Position numbers and translations under genes: made by a program. DNA of 18,628 bases from Akkermansiaceae bacterium (GTDB lineage: Bacteria > Verrucomicrobiota > Verrucomicrobiia > Verrucomicrobiales > Akkermansiaceae). Numbering within the stretch: the first letter of the stretch is position 1; each line of letters opens with the position of its first letter. Location of the stretch: positions 1 through 18,628 of the forward strand of contig JALZUI010000027.1 of NCBI GenBank assembly GCA_023301545.1, read 5' to 3'. Positions 7,734 to 15,125 of this stretch are shown here, one piece after another. The notes below the pieces were generated by a model that was not told where the DNA came from, searched no databases, and saw nothing but the letters and a program-made list of their open reading frames with translations.

Positions 7734-7838
7734 AATTACTTAAGTTTAGTTAAACAAACTTCTTCGATTCTTAGCAAGAAGAATTCGTGGTTTGAGTGTT
7801 GAATGGCTGGAAATTTTTGTTAGAGATGGGGTAAGTAT

Positions 7839-9113
7839 ATGAAAATCGTAGTAGCATATTCAGGAGGGTTAGACACATCTGTAATCCTTAAGTGGCTCAA
7901 GGAGCACTATTCCGCAGAAGTAATCGCGTATTGCGCCGACATCGGGCAGGACGAAGAACTAGATGGCCTGGAGGAGAAAGCTCTCCTCACTGGGGCCTCC
8001 AAGTGTTACGTCGATAATCTTCGTGAAGATTTCGCAAAGGATTACATCTTCCCAATGTTCCAAGCGAACGCGTTGTATGAGGGGCGTTACCTCCTAGGGA
8101 CTTCAATTGCGCGTCCATGTATCTCCAAGGGGATGATGGATGTAGCGATCAAGGAAGGCGCTGATGCGATTGCGCACGGTGCGACCGGTAAAGGGAATGA
8201 CCAGATCCGATTCGAGCTTTCTGCCGCGGCTTTGGCTCCGAATGTGAACTGTATCGCTCCTTGGCGTGATCAAGAGTTCCGTGACGCCTTCCCTGGACGT
8301 ACGGAAATGATCGAGTACGCGGAGAAGCACAATATCCCAATTAAGGCGAGCATGAAGAAGCCTTATTCAACAGACCGTAACTTGCTGCATATTTCCTTTG
8401 AGGCCGGTGCGCTGGAAGATCCATGGTATGACGCAACGGGCGAACGAGACAAGGACATGTACATGCTCTCCGTCTCCCCAGAAGATGCACCGGATAAGCC
8501 GGAGCTGATTCAAATGCTTTTTGAAAAAGGGAATTGTATCGGTCTAAAGGTCGATGGAATTGCACAGTACATCGAGCAATACGACGATGTGCAAGTGGTG
8601 GGCGAGAGCGATGGTTACACCTTGCTCACTCCATACGGAATCATGCGCGTGCTGAATGCACTGGGTGGTAAGCACGGAATTGGTCGTATCGACCTCGTGG
8701 AGAACCGCTTTGTGGGAATGAAGTCCCGCGGAATCTATGAGACACCAGGTGGCGCAATCCTACTGGAAGGTCACCGTGACCTAGAGACTCTCGTGCTCGA
8801 CCGTGAGGCGCAAGCGCTTCGTGACTCGATCATGCCGAAGTATGCTCAGTTGATCTACAATGGTTTTTGGTTCGCGCCTGAGCGTGAAGCGATCCAGGCT
8901 CTGATCACAGACACGCAGAAAACGGTTTCTGGCGAAGTTCGACTAAAGCTCTATAAAGGAAATATCATGCAGGCAGGACGTCGTTCTCCTCTGAGCCTTT
9001 ACAGTGAAGAGATGGCGACAATGGAAGGGGGCGGAACCTACAACCAAGATGATGCTTCTGGTTTCATCGCGCTAAACGCCCTCCGACTGAAGGCGAACGC
9101 GAACCAAGGGTAA
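7839..9113 (+). CDS. argG: Argininosuccinate synthase
   Basis: A 424-residue argininosuccinate synthase, which joins citrulline and aspartate with ATP to give argininosuccinate, the penultimate step of arginine synthesis in the cytoplasm. The ATP pyrophosphatase loop AYSGGLDTS is at residues 6-14, and the substrate-binding segment GATGKGNDQIRFEL is at 114-127. IARPCISKGMMD (about 90-101) and KKPYSTDRNLLHISFE are also family landmarks. Length is slightly above the usual 395-415 but the protein is collinear with the family. No other arginine gene lies nearby, so it appears to be a single-gene unit, with hairpins right after the stop supporting transcription end there. No ArgR-type operator was recognised in the 105 bases upstream. 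The start is the first ATG; there is no convincing Shine-Dalgarno motif. Confidence 0.97.
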   Translation: MKIVVAYSGGLDTSVILKWLKEHYSAEVIAYCADIGQDEELDGLEEKALLTGASKCYVDNLREDFAKDYIFPMFQANALYEGRYLLGTSIARPCISKGMMDVAIKEGADAIAHGATGKGNDQIRFELSAAALAPNVNCIAPWRDQEFRDAFPGRTEMIEYAEKHNIPIKASMKKPYSTDRNLLHISFEAGALEDPWYDATGERDKDMYMLSVSPEDAPDKPELIQMLFEKGNCIGLKVDGIAQYIEQYDDVQVVGESDGYTLLTPYGIMRVLNALGGKHGIGRIDLVENRFVGMKSRGIYETPGGAILLEGHRDLETLVLDREAQALRDSIMPKYAQLIYNGFWFAPEREAIQALITDTQKTVSGEVRLKLYKGNIMQAGRRSPLSLYSEEMATMEGGGTYNQDDASGFIALNALRLKANANQG

Positions 9114-9160
9114 ACCCCTTTTTTACAATCGGGGGCTAGTCCCCCGTATTTACCCTTTTT
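9106..9160 (+). terminator. Tandem terminator-like hairpins after argG
   Basis: The first hairpin pairs AAGGG (9106-9110) with CCCTT (9116-9120) around TAAAC, which includes the argG stop codon, and is followed by TTTT. The second pairs CGGGGG (9130-9135) with CCCCCG (9141-9146) around CTAGT and is followed by an interrupted T-rich stretch ending in TTTTT at 9156-9160. The first stem is short and the second T-run is distant, so each alone is modest; together they suggest termination or attenuation between argG and the next gene, whose ATG is at 9165. Confidence 0.55.
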
Positions 9161-9164
9161 CTGT

Positions 9165-10814
9165 ATGACTGAACTCTCCTTTCACGATATGCGTGACCGC
9201 ATTGTGGAACATTTCGGTCACTTGACGGAATTGGCAGAGAAGTCTGGTACACATGGGGTAGATTTTTCTGAGCATCTCAGTGAGTTCGCCGCTCCGTCTA
9301 TGATTGCGATCGTGGGAGACCCCGACAGCGGAGTTCGTCCTTTGGTCAATAGTTTGATTGGTGAGGTGAGTGAGCTTCCCGCAGATCGGGATGATGAGAT
9401 CGACTTTTACTGCATTCATCACCCGACCTATAAGCCGAAATTTGCTCGTGAGGGCACGGGAGTGGTGGCAAATTATTATACGTATCCGATTCTAAAAAAG
9501 CTCTGCTTTACCGAGATCAAAACGCAGAGCTTCATTGGTCCGCTTCCTGAGATCCCTCCCTTAGATAAGGCCGATGGGATTATCTTAGTCATTGATGCCT
9601 TAGATCCATGGGCTGGACGAGTGTGGAGCTATTACGAGCACTACGCGGATTCTCACCAGGGACGCATTTGCATATTACTGAACAAGCTCGAGCAGCTAGA
9701 TGAGCGTGACTGGAGTGTATTGCAGAAGCATTTAGGAGAGAAGCTCTCTCAACTCTCCTCGAATCCGATTGAGATTACTCTGAATGTCGGAGAGGAGAGT
9801 ATCGAAGAAGTACGCTCATTCCTAGAAGGAGATACGATTAACTGCGATAAGTGGGAGGAGTTGAAGCCTCTTTCTGCCGAGCTAGAGGGGAGCATGGAGG
9901 CGATCCAAGACACCTTGCGGGAGAAGCATTATTGGCTCGATCGGGCCACGGCCTTTTCGGCTGAACTGAATAATGATCTCGCCAACCTCCGGGTGACCTT
10001 AGAGCGAAAAGTGCGTGAGCGAGTGGATGGAATCGGCACCGTGTTCTCAGGCAAAGCTACGGAGATTATTGCAGATGTACGATTAAGCTTTAATAATAAG
10101 GCGTTTTTAAAATCGATTTTCAAACGAAGGGCTTCGCTAGAAGTTTTCCATAAGCGCTTAGAGAGCATGCTGACCGATACGCTGCATGAGGAGCTGGGGA
10201 ATTGTTACCGGGTGATCAAGGAGTCGATTCTCTTTCACGAAAAAGAGTTTAAGCTTCATCACGAGGGTCTGGCCTCGCAGTTGCCAAAATTCGATTCAGA
10301 GGAGAGTAAGCTTAAAATCCCACTGGTGCTTAAGCGTGAGGAAGTGCGCCGTGAGATCCATGGTGCGATGTTGCAGTTGGATGTTAAAAAGATGTTTAGG
10401 CAAGAGCTGAGCGATATTGATCGGAATGCTCGCCGTAAGATTAAGTTTTCCTTGTTAGGGGTGATCTTGGCAGGGTTATTCGGCTTTTTAAACCTCCACT
10501 GGGTGGGGCTAGGGGTGTTTGTGGTATCTGTGTTCGGGGCGTATTCCGCATTGCGTAACCGCGAGTTGGCCGTCGCTCAATTTTGCGACTTCCTACATGA
10601 ATGGTTGACTGGCTTTGGGCCTAGAATGAAGGGGCCCACGGAGACGCTGGGAGGGGACATAATTGATCATGCCATTAATTATTATCACGACTGCTTTTTC
10701 CCGGTGTTACTCTTATTAAAACAACGGGAAGAGGAGCTTCCGGGATTGTTGGAGAGTTCCCGTTTGGCCTTCTTGAATAATCGGGATATTTTACAGGTCT
10801 TATCGATCCACTAG
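9165..10814 (+). CDS. Dynamin-like membrane protein with degenerate GTPase motifs
   Basis: A 549-residue protein with the layout of a bacterial dynamin-like protein: an N-terminal G-domain-like region (about 40-215), a long helical middle (about 230-425) and two closely spaced hydrophobic helices (about 427-463), then a helical C-terminus. The P-loop position reads GDPDSGVRPLVNSLIG (51-66), where dynamins have G-x-x-x-S-G-K-S; the Lys and Ser are replaced by Val and Arg. No D-x-P-G switch motif is evident where FIGPLPEI (123-130) stands. A strand DGIILVID (137-144) and LLNKLEQLD (171-179) correspond to the following strand and an altered NKxD motif. GTP hydrolysis therefore looks lost, so I call it a probable pseudo-GTPase of membranes. 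The ATG follows argG hairpins directly, with no Shine-Dalgarno. The next gene starts 44 bases downstream. The dynamin relation is inferred from motif spacing and layout. Confidence 0.75.
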   Translation: MTELSFHDMRDRIVEHFGHLTELAEKSGTHGVDFSEHLSEFAAPSMIAIVGDPDSGVRPLVNSLIGEVSELPADRDDEIDFYCIHHPTYKPKFAREGTGVVANYYTYPILKKLCFTEIKTQSFIGPLPEIPPLDKADGIILVIDALDPWAGRVWSYYEHYADSHQGRICILLNKLEQLDERDWSVLQKHLGEKLSQLSSNPIEITLNVGEESIEEVRSFLEGDTINCDKWEELKPLSAELEGSMEAIQDTLREKHYWLDRATAFSAELNNDLANLRVTLERKVRERVDGIGTVFSGKATEIIADVRLSFNNKAFLKSIFKRRASLEVFHKRLESMLTDTLHEELGNCYRVIKESILFHEKEFKLHHEGLASQLPKFDSEESKLKIPLVLKREEVRREIHGAMLQLDVKKMFRQELSDIDRNARRKIKFSLLGVILAGLFGFLNLHWVGLGVFVVSVFGAYSALRNRELAVAQFCDFLHEWLTGFGPRMKGPTETLGGDIIDHAINYYHDCFFPVLLLLKQREEELPGLLESSRLAFLNNRDILQVLSIH

Positions 10815-10857
10815 TTTTAGACTTCTCACCGCGCGGTAAATTCGGTAATACTAGTGG
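10808..10857. repeat. Concentric 50-base inverted repeat between two genes
   Basis: Outer arms CCACTAGT (10808-10815) and ACTAGTGG (10850-10857) are exact reverse complements. The inner palindrome ACCGCGCGGT (10828-10837) has exactly the same centre of symmetry, between 10832 and 10833. A further TTA/TAA match lies just inside the outer arms. The left arm contains the stop codon of the dynamin-like gene and the right arm ends one base before the next ATG. No T-run follows, so it is not a typical terminator; an operator or translational control element is more likely. Confidence 0.75.
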
Positions 10858-10858
10858 T

Positions 10859-12139
10859 ATGATCTTATGGAGAGTGTGTTTAATTGTCCTCATGGGTTGT
10901 CTGAGTGGGCAAACCTTGACGTTCGAAAATGGGGACGTGCTCTCAGGCCAACCGCTCTTGTTAGATGAAGATACCTTACTGTGGAAAGCAGAGAGTCTAG
11001 GCGAAGAAGTGGCGCTGCCGTTAGCAAAACTAAAAACGATTTCGTACCCGCTACACGAATCATCTGCTGGCACTATGGGTACTGAATTGGTGAAGATCAA
11101 GATGGCACGGGGCGACTCTTATGTAGGGCGAGTTGCCAGTATCTCGGATGAGACGATCGCGTTGGAAACGAGTTGGGCAGGTGCGATTACAATAGAACGG
11201 AAGTATATGAACGAGATGAAAACGCTCGTGGAGAGAGAGAATTTACTAGGGGATGTGACCTCGCTAGAGCGCTGGCAAGACGTGCCGAACCGTAAGAAGT
11301 GGGGTGTGCTACAAGGTGGCTTAGCAACACGAGGGAAGGCGGCGATGGCCATAGAAATGCCTAAGATCAATTCCTGTAAGCTCTCCTGTAAGTTCCAACT
11401 AGCGAACGCTCCTCGTCTGCGCCTGCTCCTCCATGCGAATGAGAATGAGGTGTACGAACCCTCTAGCTACCTCATGATTTCGATTCAGCGCGGTAGCCTC
11501 TCGGTATTTTCCAAGATGGATGGGTCTAAGGATGTGGTTGGACAAAAAAGCAGTGTGCAAGCACTGTATTCGAGCAAGCCTCATCAGTTAGAAGTGTACT
11601 GTAACCTAGAGGCTCAAAAGGTGGCTTGCTTTCTGAACGGAACGGAATTAGGCCAATGGGTTTTGCCCGAAGGGATGACCGCTGAGAGCTGGTTTTATCT
11701 CTTTTCCGATTACGAAGGAAATTCAGCAGTGCAGAATTTGAAGGTGGAAGAGTGGAATGGGATCGTACCGCGAAGCGCTGGCGCTTTATCAGAGATGCTC
11801 ACCCAAGATGATAAGGCTATGATTCATCTGGAAAACGGGGATGTGATCAATGCGGATACAGTCTCGTTTAGTGAGAATGACTTTTTAGCGAAAACGGATT
11901 TAGGCGAGATTACCTTGCCCCTAGCACGTGTTGACTTGATTGATTTCTCTGGCTTGCCGTATCGGGAGTCTAAGCGGGAGAAGCAAGATGTGAAAGTCTC
12001 TCTGCAGGATGGAAGTTTAATTACCATGAAGCTGCAGGAGTGGGAGGCGAGTAAGTTGACAGGCTTCAGCCAAAACTTTGGCCTCATCACGGTGAGTGAA
12101 TCCGCCTTACAGGAGATCGAGTTTAATATCTACGATTAA
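10859..12139 (+). CDS. Exported protein with four beta-type repeats around a LamG-like domain
   Basis: A 426-residue exported protein of unknown function. Residues 1-18 resemble a short signal peptide. Four related units of about 45 residues occur: 19-64 (LTFENGDVLSGQPLLL), 76-122 (VKIKMARGDSYVGRVASI), 321-365 (MIHLENGDVINADTVSF) and 377-423 (DVKVSLQDGSLITMKLQ). Each has the pattern hydrophobic-x-hydrophobic-x-x-G-D/S, then a middle strand, then an I-x-L-P-L-A or equivalent turn before a last strand. Between them, about 128-296 looks like a concanavalin/LamG beta sandwich (LRLLLHANENE, then HQLEVYCNLEAQKVACFLNG, then LKVEEW), related in style to DUF1080-type domains. No catalytic residues are apparent, so binding or scaffolding is inferred. 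It follows the dynamin-like gene by 44 bases, with a dyad between them. The domain reading is by eye. Confidence 0.75.
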   Translation: MILWRVCLIVLMGCLSGQTLTFENGDVLSGQPLLLDEDTLLWKAESLGEEVALPLAKLKTISYPLHESSAGTMGTELVKIKMARGDSYVGRVASISDETIALETSWAGAITIERKYMNEMKTLVERENLLGDVTSLERWQDVPNRKKWGVLQGGLATRGKAAMAIEMPKINSCKLSCKFQLANAPRLRLLLHANENEVYEPSSYLMISIQRGSLSVFSKMDGSKDVVGQKSSVQALYSSKPHQLEVYCNLEAQKVACFLNGTELGQWVLPEGMTAESWFYLFSDYEGNSAVQNLKVEEWNGIVPRSAGALSEMLTQDDKAMIHLENGDVINADTVSFSENDFLAKTDLGEITLPLARVDLIDFSGLPYRESKREKQDVKVSLQDGSLITMKLQEWEASKLTGFSQNFGLITVSESALQEIEFNIYD

Positions 12140-12181
12140 GCCTGATTAGGGGCGGGGGGGATGATCACTCGGCTACCTGAC

Positions 12182-13405
12182 CTAGCTTAGAAACTGGCTG
12201 TATTGCTCAGGGCTGAGTTCGACAACTTGCCATGGGAGGCCATAGGTGTTGAGGTCGTCCATAAAGGGATCTGGATCGAATTGCTCCATGTTCCATACCC
12301 CGCTACCACTCCATTTTTGTTCGAGTAACATCTTCGCGCCAATCATGGTAGGGACTCCTGTGGTGTATGATACTGCTTGAGATCCAACCTCTGCGAAGCA
12401 CTCTTCATGGTTGCAGATGTTGTAGGTGTAGACTCGTTTTTCGATTCCATCTTTGAAGCCCTTAGCGATCACCCCGATACAGGTGCGCCCTTGAGTCGAT
12501 TCGCCCAATTCGCCAGGGTCAGGAAGAACGGCTTTGAGGAATTGCAGCGGGATGATTTCTTGCCCATTATAGGTAATGGGCTCAATACCAGTCATTCCGA
12601 CATTTTGTAGAACTTCGAGGTGCTTAAGGTAAGCGTCACCAAATGACATCCAAAAACGAGCGCGCTTGATCGAGGGGATATGCTTCACTAGCGATTCCAT
12701 TTCCTCGTGATACATTTGGTAAATATTGTACGTGCCAACTCCTTCTGGGCATTCGAAGCTGAGTTTAGTGCTCAAGGGAGGGGTTTCTTGGAACTCCCCA
12801 TTCTCCCAATGACGGCAGGGGGCGGTGACTTCGCGAATATTAATCTCTGGGTTGAAGTTGGTAGCGAAGGCTTTTCCGTGATCGCCGCCGTTTATGTCTA
12901 CAATGTCGATTTCGCTAATTTCGTCAAAGTGGTGCTTGAGCATCCAAGCGGTGAAAATGTTCGTTACTCCTGGGTCAAAACCTGAACCGAGCAAGGCGGT
13001 GAGTCCTGCCTTGGCGAATTGTTCTTGGTAAGCCCATTGCCAATGGTATTCGAACTTGGCCTCGTCCTTGGGCTCGTAGTTAGCGGTATCCAGGTAGTCT
13101 ACACCACATTCCAAGCACGCATCCATGAGAACTAGGTCTTGGTAAGGAAGAGCGACATTAATGAGGAGATCGGGCTTAAGGTCTTCTAATAAAGCTACGG
13201 TATTAGCAGGCGTGTCGGCATCTAGGCTGGAAGTTGTGATTGATCGTCCCGTGCGTTCCAGTACCGACTTGGCAATCTCGTCACACTTTGAAACAGTACG
13301 AGAAGCGAGATGAATAGTCCCGAAAACGGCAGGCAACATCGCGCATTTATGGGCGACTACAGATCCAACACCACCAGCTCCAACAATAACGACAGATTTA
13401 CTCAT
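12182..13405 (-). CDS. Carboxynorspermidine/carboxyspermidine dehydrogenase-like protein (saccharopine dehydrogenase family)
   Basis: A 407-residue member of the saccharopine dehydrogenase family. An N-terminal Rossmann fold begins with VVIVGAGGVGSVVAHKCA (residues 5-22), and IHLASRTVSKCDEIAK fits NADP-type binding. The overall sequence, including the DYLDTANYEP and GSGFDPGVTNIFTAW segments, resembles carboxynorspermidine dehydrogenases (Lys1/CANSDH type). These condense a diamine with aspartate semialdehyde and reduce the product to carboxy(nor)spermidine, on the alternative polyamine route that avoids S-adenosylmethionine decarboxylase. The partner decarboxylase (NspC type) is not in this window. 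The gene is monocistronic here, convergent with the LamG-like gene (42 bases between stops, no clear terminator) and divergent from the YHS gene. Family placement is firm; the exact substrate is inferred. Confidence 0.82.
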   Translation of the reverse strand: MSKSVVIVGAGGVGSVVAHKCAMLPAVFGTIHLASRTVSKCDEIAKSVLERTGRSITTSSLDADTPANTVALLEDLKPDLLINVALPYQDLVLMDACLECGVDYLDTANYEPKDEAKFEYHWQWAYQEQFAKAGLTALLGSGFDPGVTNIFTAWMLKHHFDEISEIDIVDINGGDHGKAFATNFNPEINIREVTAPCRHWENGEFQETPPLSTKLSFECPEGVGTYNIYQMYHEEMESLVKHIPSIKRARFWMSFGDAYLKHLEVLQNVGMTGIEPITYNGQEIIPLQFLKAVLPDPGELGESTQGRTCIGVIAKGFKDGIEKRVYTYNICNHEECFAEVGSQAVSYTTGVPTMIGAKMLLEQKWSGSGVWNMEQFDPDPFMDDLNTYGLPWQVVELSPEQYSQFLS

Positions 13406-13470
13406 AACTGGCAGTAATATCTTTCGGTATTAGGATGGAGTGCAATACAAAAAATAAAAATAATGAGTGC

Positions 13471-13495
13471 TAACCCTTTTAATGAAAAGGGGTTA
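13471..13495. repeat. Inverted repeat in divergent promoter region
   Basis: TAACCCTTTT (13471-13480) pairs with AAAAGGGGTTA (13485-13495) across the loop AATG, with a single bulged G at 13492. It lies in the 176-base divergent gap between the dehydrogenase and YHS genes, so an operator or a leader-RNA hairpin is plausible. It is not followed by a T-run on the plus strand, and on the minus strand only by an A+T-rich stretch. The rest of this gap shows nothing else assignable. Confidence 0.6.
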
Positions 13496-13581
13496 AGAGG
13501 GTAGGGTGAAAATTAATGACGAAGTTTAAGGCAAGATGATTACCTAGTAACGCTCTAGATGTAGTAAGTTAAAAAAATAAT

Positions 13582-14016
13582 ATGAAAACCATTAAAACAT
13601 TTGTACTCACCGCAATCTCTCTCGCAAGTTTCTCAGGCCTAGCACTGGCTGAAGCGGAACTAGATGGATACTGCCCAGTTTGTTATGTCGCTGCCGGTAA
13701 AGCGGTAGAAGGAGTTGAAGAATTTAAATCTGATTACAAAGGTAAGAGTTATCTTTTCGTTAAGCAAGGTGCTAAAGATGCATTCGACGCTGATCCTGAA
13801 AAATTCCTTCCAGCTTATGACGGCTTGTGTGCCTACGGAATGTCTAAAGGGAAGAAGTTCGAATCTGACCCAACGCTATTCTCCGTAATTGATGGAGTAA
13901 TCTACCTCAACTTCAATGAAAAGGTGAAAGCTGAATTCGATAAGGATCCAAAGTCTTTCATCGCAAAAGCAGACGCCAACTGGGCGGAGATGTCAGCAAA
14001 AGCTGATAAAAAGTAA
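13582..14016 (+). CDS. Secreted YHS-like domain protein
   Basis: A 144-residue exported protein. The signal peptide spans 1-23, with likely cleavage after SGLALA before EAELDG. The mature part starts with a YHS-type motif YCPVCY, with Cys31 and Cys34, then GKSYLFVKQGAKDAFDADPEKFLPAYDG (split here only by family reading: aromatic strand, then helix, then F-x-P-A-Y). It is followed by a second, similar half (FSVIDGVIYLN at 100-110, then a helix with FDKDP) and ends near DANW. Cys83 (GLCAYG) follows the first half. YHS domains are short modules found in metal-handling and heavy-metal transport proteins; metal binding by the Cys pair is inferred. The gene stands alone, 66 bases from the convergent ROK gene, with a strong terminator between. 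The ATG has no Shine-Dalgarno, only an A-rich leader. Confidence 0.85.
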   Translation: MKTIKTFVLTAISLASFSGLALAEAELDGYCPVCYVAAGKAVEGVEEFKSDYKGKSYLFVKQGAKDAFDADPEKFLPAYDGLCAYGMSKGKKFESDPTLFSVIDGVIYLNFNEKVKAEFDKDPKSFIAKADANWAEMSAKADKK

Positions 14017-14044
14017 AAAGGTTGTTAATTAGTAGTGTTGAAAC

Positions 14045-14075
14045 CCCCTCTTAGCGAAAGCTAGGAGGGGTTTTT
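14045..14075 (+). terminator. Intrinsic terminator with GAAA tetraloop
   Basis: An 11-bp stem (14045-14055 with 14060-14070; one T-G wobble) is closed by the GNRA-type loop GAAA and followed by TTTTT (14071-14075). It ends the plus-strand YHS transcript. On the minus strand the stem is followed by TTT, so it may also stop the convergent ROK transcript. Confidence 0.9.
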
Positions 14076-14081
14076 CGTTAC

Positions 14082-15017
14082 TTAAGACTTCTCTGCTTCT
14101 TCAAGAGCGATGGCAGAACACCCGATGATACCAGCTTCATTGCCAAACTTAGCAGGGAGGATCTGGAGGTTATCTAGGTGCGGCCCCGTGAGTGATTTTT
14201 CGAGCTTTTCACGTAATGGGTTAAAGATGAGGTCGCCAGCCTTAGAGATTCCTCCTCCGATGATAAAGGCAGAGGGATTAAGGAGGTAGCAGCAGTTCAT
14301 GAGGGTGCAGGCGAGCTTTTCGGCAACCCAATCCCAGACCTGTAGTGCGGTTTCATCATCATAGGCGGCGAGCTTAGAGAGGTCAGCAGGGGTGAGTTCG
14401 GCAGCAGTTTTACTTTCACCTGCATGTTTGTAGAAGCGGATGGCTTCTTGGATGATTTCACGGTTGCCGATGTATTCCTCCAGCGCTCCAGAATTTCCAT
14501 AGGTTCCGAGTCGTCCGCGGAAGTCGATTGAGGTTTGGCCCAATTCGCCAGCTCCAAAGTTGGCACCTCGTAACATTTGGTTATTAGCGATGATTCCACC
14601 ACCAACGCCTGTGCCGAGAGTGAGGCACACTAGGTTTTCATATCCTTGCCCTGCACCAAGCTTCCATTCGGCATAAGCCATGGCGTTCGCGTCATTATCG
14701 ACGGTGACTGGGAGGCCTGTTTTTTGAGTTAAAATCTCTTTTAGCGGAATGTTTTTCCAGCCGTTGACATTCGTAAGGTTACTAATGATCCCTTTCTCGA
14801 AATTGACGAAACCAGGAACTCCTGCACCGATCGCAGCCAGTTCAGGGTATTCCGCTTTGACGGTTTCAATAACTTGGCAAATTTCTTCAATCAGAGGCTC
14901 GCTCCCCTCAAAGTTTTGCGTAGGGATAGGCGCGGGACTGGATACAATCTCAGTGCCAACAACCACCCCAAACTTTACGGAAGTTCCACCGAAATCAATT
15001 CCTAATACTGGTTTCAT
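14082..15017 (-). CDS. ROK family sugar kinase (glucokinase-like)
   Basis: A 311-residue ROK family protein, probably a cytoplasmic glucokinase or related hexose kinase that uses ATP. The phosphate-binding loop DFGGTSVKFG is at residues 8-17, the catalytic Asp is in DNDANA (D109), and LTLGTGVGGG (133-142) binds nucleotide. No DNA-binding helix-turn-helix precedes the kinase domain, so it is an enzyme rather than a ROK repressor. Two conserved features are changed. The sugar-binding E-x-G-H motif reads ELGQ (158-161), with His replaced by Gln. The zinc motif C-x-C-G-x-x-G-C-x-E reads GTYGNSGALE (171-180), with all three Cys lost. Structural zinc is therefore probably absent. The gene lies 108 bases downstream of ribBA on the same strand, possibly in one transcript. 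Substrate cannot be set from sequence alone. Confidence 0.9.
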   Translation of the reverse strand: MKPVLGIDFGGTSVKFGVVVGTEIVSSPAPIPTQNFEGSEPLIEEICQVIETVKAEYPELAAIGAGVPGFVNFEKGIISNLTNVNGWKNIPLKEILTQKTGLPVTVDNDANAMAYAEWKLGAGQGYENLVCLTLGTGVGGGIIANNQMLRGANFGAGELGQTSIDFRGRLGTYGNSGALEEYIGNREIIQEAIRFYKHAGESKTAAELTPADLSKLAAYDDETALQVWDWVAEKLACTLMNCCYLLNPSAFIIGGGISKAGDLIFNPLREKLEKSLTGPHLDNLQILPAKFGNEAGIIGCSAIALEEAEKS

Positions 15018-15125
15018 CTTGAATCTAAGTAAGTGGGAAAGGCACGAGGAGGGAAGAAAAATTCAGAGATTTGTTTCCGCAATCTTTTAGCTTCATCCGT
15101 TATTACCTTATTTTTTGATTAATGC

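Noticed and set aside
7734..7838. ArgR operator upstream of argG
   Set aside because: TTCTT-AGC-AAGAA (7768-7780) is a small dyad and a GAAT half-motif is present, but no ARG-box-like 18-base palindrome was found.
12140..12181. Bidirectional terminator between the LamG-like and dehydrogenase genes
   Set aside because: A weak TAAGC/GCTTA pairing with a bulge exists and there is a seven-G run, but no compact stem with a T-tract on either strand.
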